Source: Holophagales bacterium (GTDB taxonomy: Bacteria > Acidobacteriota > Thermoanaerobaculia > Multivoradales > Multivoraceae). From it: a DNA stretch of 64,000 nucleotides. The notes beneath the pieces are model-generated. The model saw only the letters and a list, made by a program, of their open reading frames with translations, was not told the origin of the DNA and made no database searches. A program made the translations under genes and the position numbers. Each line of letters opens with the position of its first letter. Position 1 is the stretch's first letter. The stretch lies in assembly GCA_009837885.1 (NCBI GenBank), contig VXSP01000012.1, forward strand, positions 1 through 64,000. Reading direction: 5' to 3'. This document shows positions 39,966 to 47,370 of the stretch, in pieces.

Positions 39966-41267
39966 CTACTCGCCGCCGGCGGTCTCGGTCTCAGTCGCTC
40001 GACCGCGTCCCTGCCGCCTGGGCGGCGGCTCCCCGTCGCTGTAGACGCAGGAGATGAAGCCCATCAGCATCTCGTCGGTCGACTGCGGGCCGAACACGAC
40101 GTCGCGGTCCGGGTTGAAGCCCCAGCGTTCCGCCTCCTCCGGCGAGTTGTCGAACCACATGTCGATCCGCAGGCGGCTGCCCTTGGGCAGCACCTTGGGC
40201 TCGGAGTACCAGTAGATCTCCTGCCAGTCGAAGTCCCAGTCGGGAACGTGGAGAATCTGCTCCTCGCTGCCGTCCGGGTAGAAGACGGTGTACTTCGCCT
40301 CGCGGCCGCGCATGTGCATGTGGGGGAGCATGCCGAGGATCGTCACCTCCTGTTCGAAGGTGCGCTCGGCGGTGTCGTGCCAGTAGGCGTGGCGGGCCGG
40401 AATCTCGAACTCGAAGTTGCTGATCGGGAAGAAGTGGACCGGGTGGGTGACCGGCCTGGTCGCGAACTTCAGCGCGATCGACGACTGGTCCCAGCCGCCG
40501 CTGCCGGGACCCGGCTCCTTGTGGTAGTGCAGGTCGAAGGTCAGCGTCGCGCCAACCTCGAGCAGCGAGCCGTAGCCCTCGGGCCAGACGTGGGGCGGCG
40601 AGCCGGAGGTGGCGCCGCCGAGGAAGTGGCCGTCGCCGCGCGTCTCCTCGTCGTTGGGCCCCTTGACGAAGATGTTGAAGTGGTGGACGAGCTCGCTGCC
40701 GCGGCGGAACTCGATCTCCTGCACCCACTTGTCCTCGGGCAGGATGTCCGGCGTCAGCACCAGGCGGTGCTTGGTGTAGATGTCCTTGATGTCGTCCTCG
40801 ACGTAGTAGGGCTCGGGCATCTTGAGCACCAGGTCGGGATCGGTGAACACCCAGCCGTCGTCGTCGGGCCACTCGATCGGCTCGGGGCCGTTTTCGGGCC
40901 GTCCGGGTCGGGCGCCGGCCTCGACCCAGCGCCTGATCGTCGCGATCTCCTCGTCGGTCAGGCCGCGCTCGTTCCTGAAGACGCCGTCGAAGTGCTCGGA
41001 GGCGTCCCACGGCGGCATCTCCTTCGAGGCCGTCTGGCGCACGATCGCGCGCGCCCAGGGGCGGGCGTCTTCGTAGGTCGTGAGCGACATCGGCACGCCG
41101 CCACGGTAGATCTTGCCGCCCGACGGCCGGTGACACTCCTGGCAGTTCTCCTGCAGGATGGGCAGGACATCCTCATAGAATGTCGGCCCTTCCGCCCCAG
41201 CAGCGCCGTGGGCCGCCGCGGCAAAGAGCAGGCAGAGCGCAAAACCAACCAGGCGTCGACTCGTCAT
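39966..41267 (-). CDS. Secreted cytochrome c with copper-monooxygenase-like domain
   Basis: A 433-residue exported protein. Signal peptide to about 25; then a single-haem cytochrome domain with CQECH at 42-46 near the front; then from about 150 a beta-sandwich with LVHHFNIFVKG and LPHMHMRGREAKYTVFYPDG, the latter holding the HxHM motif of ascorbate-dependent type II copper monooxygenase C-terminal domains. A possible redox role joining haem and copper; the physiological reaction is unknown. Divergent from the operon starting at 41299, only 31 bases away. Confidence 0.85.
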   Translation of the reverse strand: MTSRRLVGFALCLLFAAAAHGAAGAEGPTFYEDVLPILQENCQECHRPSGGKIYRGGVPMSLTTYEDARPWARAIVRQTASKEMPPWDASEHFDGVFRNERGLTDEEIATIRRWVEAGARPGRPENGPEPIEWPDDDGWVFTDPDLVLKMPEPYYVEDDIKDIYTKHRLVLTPDILPEDKWVQEIEFRRGSELVHHFNIFVKGPNDEETRGDGHFLGGATSGSPPHVWPEGYGSLLEVGATLTFDLHYHKEPGPGSGGWDQSSIALKFATRPVTHPVHFFPISNFEFEIPARHAYWHDTAERTFEQEVTILGMLPHMHMRGREAKYTVFYPDGSEEQILHVPDWDFDWQEIYWYSEPKVLPKGSRLRIDMWFDNSPEEAERWGFNPDRDVVFGPQSTDEMLMGFISCVYSDGEPPPRRQGRGRATETETAGGE

Positions 41268-41298
41268 CGCTACCCTCCCGCAAGAGAAGTCCGGATCC

Positions 41299-43836
41299 GT
41301 GCGAGCTTACCGCAGCCGTTGGGCCTGCGGAGCTGCCGCGCTGGCGTTGGTGCTCGGTCTGGCGGCTACTGCCGGCAGCGCCCAGGAGGCCGCGGGTCCG
41401 GACGCGGACGACTACCAGGCCGCGGCGGCGCTGGTCGAAGGCAACCTGCTCGCTCTGCTGCGCAACGCGGACGTCACGCCGCACTGGCTTGCGGAGGACC
41501 TCGGAACGAAGGGCTTCTGGTACGGCCGCGACGGCGAAGCGGGCCCCGAACTCGCGGTCTTCGACCTGGAGACGCAATCACGCCGGCCCGCGTTCGACCA
41601 TGCGCGGATGGCGGCGTCGATCGCCGAGGCCCTGGCCGACGCCGACGCGGCAGCGGAGCAGGGGAACAAGGCCAGCCTCGAGGGGCTCCTCGGGCTCTCG
41701 CTCACCGACGACCTCGCAACGCTGACCGCTAGCCACGGCGCCCATCGCGTCACCTGCTCGGTGGCCGACTTCGGCTGCGAGGCGGAGGCGATCACGCTGC
41801 CGGAGCCCGGCCTGCTGCCGTCGCCGGACGGCGCCCGCGCGGCCTTCACCCGCGGCGACAACCTGTTCGTGCGCAAGCTCGAGACGGGCGGGGAGACCCG
41901 CCTCACGCAGGACGGCAAGCCGTACTTCTCCTACGGCAAGTGGCCCGACTCCTCGCTGCTGACCGTGGTCGTCAGGAAGACGGGACTGCGGCAGCCGCCG
42001 TACCTTTCGAGCTGGTCGCCGGATAGCCGCTACCTGCTCGCGCCGCGCATCGACGAGCGGCTGCTCGAGGCGGTGCCGTTCGTCGAGTGGGTACCGACAG
42101 ACGGCAGCCGCCGGCCGGTCGTGCATCTGCTGCGCGAACCGGTCGCGGGCGACGAAGACGAGATGGGCGTCGACTGGTTCCTGTTCGACACGGAGAAGGG
42201 CGGCCGGGTCGAGGTCGAGCTCGATGGCGCTTCGCTCCCTGAAGGGATCGATACCCCTGGGCTCGGGGGCGGCGTCATCGGCTGGGACCTGGAGCGGAAC
42301 CGTCTCTACATGCTCGGGTCCGCGTACGCCGGCAAGAGCGCCGCCCTGGTCGCGGTCGATATCGAGTCGGGCAAGGCCACGCCGGTGGTGTGGGAGACGA
42401 ACGAGACGCGGGTCGAGGCGAACACCCACATGTACAACCGGCCGAACGTCCGCCTCGTGCGCGGTCCGAACGACGAACGGCGGGTGCTCTGGTACTCGGA
42501 CCGCACCGGCTGGGGGCACCTCTACGTTTACGAACTGGCCGACGGCGACTCGGCCGATCTCGTTGGAACGGTCACCGCGGGCGACTGGACGGTGCTCGAC
42601 ATCATCCACGTCGACGAGGCCGGGCAGCAGGTCTACTTCACGGGCGGCGGCCGCGAGCCCGGCGACCCGTACCTGCGCCATCTCTACCGCGCGCCGTTCG
42701 ACCCCGGCTCGTTCCGTGGCGGCGAGGTCACGCTGCTGACAGCGAACGAGGCCGACCACCACTTCGAGCCGGCGCCGGTGCCGATGATGCAGGTCCTGTT
42801 CGGGCTCGCTCCGCCGCCGCCGCGGATCCGGCCCGATCTCGGGGTCTTCCTCGACACGTACTCGACCGTCGACCGTCCGCCGGTCACGGTGCTGCGCTCG
42901 ACCGAAGACGGCAAGGTGCTCGCCGAGGTCGAGAAGGCGGATGCCTCCGCGCTGTTCGAGGCGGGCTTCGTCGCGCCCGAGCGGCGCGCTTTCGTCGCCG
43001 CCGACGGCGAGACGGAGGTGTACTCGGTCTACTTCGCGCCGCGGCGCGAGGTCGAGGACGGGCGTCATCCGGTGATCGACGCCGTCTACGGCGGCCCGCA
43101 GGTGTTCGTGGCGCCGCGGAACTTCATCCAGGCCGTGGGCGCGCGCAATCCCGCCGCCGAGCCGGCGCTGGCGCGCCTCGGTTTCGCCGTCGTCGTCACG
43201 GACGGCCGCGGCACCCCGGGCCGCTCCAGCGCGTTTCGCGACGCCGGCTACCCCGAGTTCACGCAGGTCGGCGTCGACGATCACGTGGCGGTCATCCGCC
43301 AGTGGGCCGAACTCAAGCCCGAGATGGATCCGGAGCGGGTCGGCATCTACGGCTGGTCCTGGGGCGGGACGTTCACCGCCCAGGCGATCCTCAGCCGGCC
43401 GGACTTCTACGACGTGGCCGTCTCCGGCGCCGGCGTCTACGACTACGCCGCGATCTACCCGGGTTTCGAGGCGTTCACCGGCCCGGCCGTGTACTCCGAC
43501 GGCGGCAGGACCCGGACCCGTCCCGACGAGGCGCCGAAGAGCTGGGAACCGCTCGACATCACCGCGATGGCCGGGAATCTCGAGGGGCGGCTCCTCATCG
43601 TCTACGGCGACATGGACGAGAACGTGCCGCCGGCCCAGGCCTTCCGGCTCGTCGACGCGCTGATCAAGGCGAACAAGCCCTACGACCTGCTCTACCTTCC
43701 GAACCGCAACCACGGCGGCGGCGCCGAGCCGTACGCCCTGCTCCGCACCTGGGACTACTTCGTCGAGCACCTGCTCGGCGTCCAGCCGCCGCGCGACGTG
43801 ACCTTCGAGGTCAAGCCGGCGGCGACCGTTTTCTGA
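41299..43836 (+). CDS. Exported S9 dipeptidyl-peptidase IV-like peptidase
   Basis: An 845-residue prolyl-oligopeptidase family S9B-type enzyme. Signal peptide to about 29; beta-propeller region about 100-560; alpha/beta-hydrolase domain with GWSWGG (nucleophile S687), an aspartate of GDMDEN (D771/D773) and H805 in RNHGGG. It should release dipeptides, often post-proline, from peptides in the periplasm. It opens a 12-gene run; GTG 41299. Confidence 0.9.
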   Translation: MRAYRSRWACGAAALALVLGLAATAGSAQEAAGPDADDYQAAAALVEGNLLALLRNADVTPHWLAEDLGTKGFWYGRDGEAGPELAVFDLETQSRRPAFDHARMAASIAEALADADAAAEQGNKASLEGLLGLSLTDDLATLTASHGAHRVTCSVADFGCEAEAITLPEPGLLPSPDGARAAFTRGDNLFVRKLETGGETRLTQDGKPYFSYGKWPDSSLLTVVVRKTGLRQPPYLSSWSPDSRYLLAPRIDERLLEAVPFVEWVPTDGSRRPVVHLLREPVAGDEDEMGVDWFLFDTEKGGRVEVELDGASLPEGIDTPGLGGGVIGWDLERNRLYMLGSAYAGKSAALVAVDIESGKATPVVWETNETRVEANTHMYNRPNVRLVRGPNDERRVLWYSDRTGWGHLYVYELADGDSADLVGTVTAGDWTVLDIIHVDEAGQQVYFTGGGREPGDPYLRHLYRAPFDPGSFRGGEVTLLTANEADHHFEPAPVPMMQVLFGLAPPPPRIRPDLGVFLDTYSTVDRPPVTVLRSTEDGKVLAEVEKADASALFEAGFVAPERRAFVAADGETEVYSVYFAPRREVEDGRHPVIDAVYGGPQVFVAPRNFIQAVGARNPAAEPALARLGFAVVVTDGRGTPGRSSAFRDAGYPEFTQVGVDDHVAVIRQWAELKPEMDPERVGIYGWSWGGTFTAQAILSRPDFYDVAVSGAGVYDYAAIYPGFEAFTGPAVYSDGGRTRTRPDEAPKSWEPLDITAMAGNLEGRLLIVYGDMDENVPPAQAFRLVDALIKANKPYDLLYLPNRNHGGGAEPYALLRTWDYFVEHLLGVQPPRDVTFEVKPAATVF

Positions 43837-43847
43837 CCGGGCGTGGA

Positions 43848-45545
43848 GTGCCGGGCCGCTTCCTTCTCGTCGCCCTGATTCTCGCCTGCACTCCCGCGGG
43901 CGACGGCGACGCCGACCTGATCCTCACCAACGGCCGCATCTACACCCTCGAAGCCGCGAAGCCCTGGGCGGAAGCGGTCGCGATCGCCGGCAACGAGTTC
44001 ACGTTCGTCGGCTCGACCGCCGAGGCGCTGGAGCGGCGCGGCCCGAACACCGAAGTCCGCGACCTCGAAGGCCGCATGGCGATGCCGGGCATCTACGACG
44101 TCCACGTCCATCCCGTCCTCGGCGGCACCGAGGTGCTGCTCCAGTGCCTGTTCCCGCCCACCGCCGGGCCGGCGGAGATCGGGGAGACCCTGTCGGCCTG
44201 CGTCGCCGCCGATCCGGCGGCGGCCTGGATCGAGGGCGGGCGCTGGACGAGCAACTTCTTCGTCGAGCACGACATCGGCTCGCCGCGGGAGTGGCTGGAC
44301 CGGTTCTCGGGCGAGGTGGCGATCAGCCTGGCGGACGACACCGGCCACAACCGCTGGGTGAACAGCAAGGCCCTGGAACTCGCCGGCATCGACGCCGGCA
44401 CGGTCGTCGAGGGCGGCGAGGTCGTGCTGGACGAGGCGACCGGCGCGCCGAACGGTCTGCTGCTCGAAGCGGCGATGTACCCGGTGTTCCAGGCGATCCC
44501 CGACAAGACGGCGGAGCAGTTCCTGCGCGCCGCCCGCGAGTCGATCCGGACGGCGAACCGCTTCGGCATCGTCGGCATCAAGGAGGCGGGCGATGCGGGC
44601 ACCGGCGTCGCGGCCTACAAGACCCTGGCGGACGAGGGCGTGCTGACCGTCCACATGGCGGCGTCGATCGCCATTCCGCTGGTCGCCGGCACGCTCGATC
44701 TCGACGTCGACGCCCTGGAGCGGCTGCGCGAGGAGAACCGGGCCGCGAACCTCGACGCCGACCACGTGAAAATCTTCCTCGACGGCGTGCCGTCCGTCGC
44801 GCGGACGGCGGCGATGCTCGACGACTACGAGCCGGAGGAGCCGGGCGGACCGGCTCACAACGGCGAACTGCTGGTGCCTCCGGAAGCGCTGAACGCCTGG
44901 CTGCAGCAACTCGACGCGCTCGGCGTCACGGTCAACATCCACACGGCGGGCGACCGGGCGGTCCGGGTCGCGCTCGACGCGATCGAGTTCGCGCGCGAGC
45001 AGAACGGCGACTCCGGGCTGATGCACCAGCTCGCCCATTCCGGTTTCGTGGCCGTCGACGACGTGCCGCGTTACGCCGAACTCGGCGCAGTCGCGGACAT
45101 GTCGCCGGCCATCTGGTATCCGTCCCTGATCTCCGACTCCATTCGCGCCGCCATCGGCGACCGCGCCGACCGCTCCTGGCCCGTGCGGGAACTGCTCGAC
45201 GCCGGCGCGCACGTCATCGTCGGCTCGGACTGGCCGGCGGTGATCCCGGACATGAACCCCTGGCCCGGCATGGAGGCGCTGGTCACCCGTGCCGACCCCT
45301 GGGGCGAGTACCCGGGAACCCTGGCGCCGGAGCAGGCGGTGAGCCTGGAGGAGGCGATCGAGCTCTACACGCTCGCGGGCGCCCGGCTGCTGGGCGTCGA
45401 GTCGCGGGCGGGAACGATCGCCGCCGGCAAGTCCGCCGACCTGATCGTGCTCGATCGCAACCTCTTCGAGGTGCGGATCGAGGACGTCAGCGACACGAGC
45501 GTCGAGTTGACCCTCTACGCAGGAGGAATCGTCCATGAGAAGTAG
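43848..45545 (+). CDS. YtcJ/NfdA-type amidohydrolase, probable lipoprotein
   Basis: A 565-residue amidohydrolase_3 protein. GTG 43848, a short signal ending LILACTPAG, a lipobox-like site. Motifs: GIYDVHVHP (metal ligands), NIHTAGDRAVRVAL and GSDWPAVIPDMNPWPG. The best-known relative of this group, NfdA, hydrolyses N-substituted formamides to amines; others are uncharacterised. Overlaps the next amidohydrolase by 11 bases. N-acyl or amide substrate of the following amine pathway is inferred. Confidence 0.85.
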   Translation: MPGRFLLVALILACTPAGDGDADLILTNGRIYTLEAAKPWAEAVAIAGNEFTFVGSTAEALERRGPNTEVRDLEGRMAMPGIYDVHVHPVLGGTEVLLQCLFPPTAGPAEIGETLSACVAADPAAAWIEGGRWTSNFFVEHDIGSPREWLDRFSGEVAISLADDTGHNRWVNSKALELAGIDAGTVVEGGEVVLDEATGAPNGLLLEAAMYPVFQAIPDKTAEQFLRAARESIRTANRFGIVGIKEAGDAGTGVAAYKTLADEGVLTVHMAASIAIPLVAGTLDLDVDALERLREENRAANLDADHVKIFLDGVPSVARTAAMLDDYEPEEPGGPAHNGELLVPPEALNAWLQQLDALGVTVNIHTAGDRAVRVALDAIEFAREQNGDSGLMHQLAHSGFVAVDDVPRYAELGAVADMSPAIWYPSLISDSIRAAIGDRADRSWPVRELLDAGAHVIVGSDWPAVIPDMNPWPGMEALVTRADPWGEYPGTLAPEQAVSLEEAIELYTLAGARLLGVESRAGTIAAGKSADLIVLDRNLFEVRIEDVSDTSVELTLYAGGIVHEK

Positions 45546-47370
45546 AAGCGGTCGCCACCCTCTGCGGCCGTCGCACACTGGGTGCGCCGGCGTCCCCGCC
45601 GGCTGCCGCCGGAGGCGGCGGAAAGAACGCGCCGGCCGCAAGGCCGGCATCCGCTTTGCCTTCCTCGCGCTGACCATTGCCGCCCAACCCGTCGTAGCCC
45701 AGTTCCAGGCCGGCGAGCCGGCGCCGTCGCGCAACGACCCGGCGGACACGATCCTCGACGGCGGCAACGTCTACACCCCTGACGGCTGGGCGGAGTCGAT
45801 CGCGATCCGCGACGGCGTCATCGTCGCGGTCGGCGACAGCGCCTCCGTCGCCGCGTTCCGCACCGGCTCGACCGACGTGATCGACCTCGCCGGCCGGACC
45901 GTCTTCCCCGGCTTCCACGATGTCCACGTGCATCCGCTGATCGCGGGGATGCAGGAGTTCTCGTGCCGCCTGCCTCCGGGCGCGACGCCGGACATCATCA
46001 GCGAGTCGGTCGGCGAGTGCGCGTCGAAGGCCGAGCCGGGGGAGTGGGTAAGCGGCGGCAACTGGGTGGCGGCGGTGTTCGAGCCCGGTCAGCAGACCAG
46101 GCAGTTCCTCGACGCCGTGTCGCCGGACAACCCGGTCTTCCTCTACGACGAGTCCCACCACAGCGTCTGGGTCAACACGATGGCGCTGGAAGTCGCCGGC
46201 ATCGACCGCGACACGCCGGACCCGGCGGGCGGGATCATCGAGCGCGACCAGGACGGCGACCCGACCGGCCTGCTCCGCGAGACGGCCAACGCCATGGTGG
46301 CGTCGGTGATTCCTCCGGCCTCGGACGCGCAGAAGATGCAGGGCATGAAGATCGCCACCGACGAGATGCTGGCGCACGGCATCACCTCGTTCACCGTCGC
46401 CTACGCGAACTCGTGGCAGCTCGGCGCGCTGGCGCAACTGGCGCGCGAGGGCACATTGAAGCAGCGGGTGCGGGCCTGCGTCGCCTGGGCGCACGACCCG
46501 GCGCTCGCCGACGCGGCCGAGTCCCAGCTTGCGATCCGGGCGACCTACGAGAGCGAGCGCCTGAAGGTCGACTGCGTGAAGATCATGCTCGACGGCGTGC
46601 CGACGGAGAGCCACACCGCGGCGATGCTCGCACCCTACGAGGACTCGACCGGCGAGGACGATCCGCGCCCGAAGCTCGGGCTGCTCCTGGTGCCGCAGGA
46701 GGCGCTGAACGACGCGGTCACGGCGTTCGACCGCCAGGGGCTCCACGTGAAGATGCACGCCGCCGGCGACGGCGCGGTGCGCGCCGCGATCGACGCCGTC
46801 GCGGCGGCCCGGGAACGGAACGGCTTCGGCGGCCCGATGCACGATGTCGGCCACAGCACCTTCGTCGATCCGGCCGACATTCCCCGGCCGCGCGAGCTGG
46901 GGATGGCCTGGGAGTTCTCGCCCTACATCTGGTTCCCCACGCCGATGGCGGCGATCGACATCCGCAAGGCGGTCGGTGACGAGCGGATGAAGCGATGGGT
47001 GCCGATCAGGGACGCCCTCGAGACGGGCGCCCTCGTGGCGGCCGGCTCGGACTGGCCGGTGGTGCCCCTGGTCGACCCGTGGCTCGCCGTCGAGACGATG
47101 GTGACCCGGCAGGTGCCGGGCGGCAGCGAGGAGACGCTTGGCCTCCAGGGACAGGTGAGGCTCGAGGACGCTCTCCGCATCATGACCTGGAACGGCGCGC
47201 GCCTGATGGGCCAGGGCGACAAGGTCGGCACGATCGAGGTCGGCAAGGAGGCTGACCTCGTCGTCACCTCGCAGAACCCGTTCGACGTCGAGCCGACGGA
47301 GGTTCAGCGGACGAAGGTGGAGATGACCTTCATCGCCGGCGAGAGGGTGTACACCGCCGGTGCGAACTAG
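45535..47370 (+). CDS. YtcJ/NfdA-type amidohydrolase with repeat-derived N-terminus
   Basis: A 611-residue paralogue of the preceding enzyme: GFHDVHVHP (H128/H131/H133) and MHAAGDGAVRAAI, then GSDWPVVPLVDPWL. Residues 15-23 (TGCAGVPAG) come from the 27-base repeat at 45577-45603, and the signal core (FAFLALTIAAQPVVA) starts only at 41, so the exported protein has an unusual 40-residue basic prefix (RRRRRKERAGRKAG). ATG 45535 has AGGAGGAA upstream and overlaps the upstream gene, arguing that the prefix is translated. Confidence 0.83.
   Translation: MRSRSGRHPLRPSHTGCAGVPAGCRRRRRKERAGRKAGIRFAFLALTIAAQPVVAQFQAGEPAPSRNDPADTILDGGNVYTPDGWAESIAIRDGVIVAVGDSASVAAFRTGSTDVIDLAGRTVFPGFHDVHVHPLIAGMQEFSCRLPPGATPDIISESVGECASKAEPGEWVSGGNWVAAVFEPGQQTRQFLDAVSPDNPVFLYDESHHSVWVNTMALEVAGIDRDTPDPAGGIIERDQDGDPTGLLRETANAMVASVIPPASDAQKMQGMKIATDEMLAHGITSFTVAYANSWQLGALAQLAREGTLKQRVRACVAWAHDPALADAAESQLAIRATYESERLKVDCVKIMLDGVPTESHTAAMLAPYEDSTGEDDPRPKLGLLLVPQEALNDAVTAFDRQGLHVKMHAAGDGAVRAAIDAVAAARERNGFGGPMHDVGHSTFVDPADIPRPRELGMAWEFSPYIWFPTPMAAIDIRKAVGDERMKRWVPIRDALETGALVAAGSDWPVVPLVDPWLAVETMVTRQVPGGSEETLGLQGQVRLEDALRIMTWNGARLMGQGDKVGTIEVGKEADLVVTSQNPFDVEPTEVQRTKVEMTFIAGERVYTAGAN
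45577..45603 (+). repeat. 27-base palindromic repeat, copy 3
   Basis: Exact copy of the repeat at 38661, inside the amidohydrolase gene. It is followed by a further palindrome of the CCGCC-GGA-GGCGG type and GCCGGCC-GCAA-GGCCGGC (about 45631-45648). Reads TGCAGVPAG. Confidence 0.9.
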
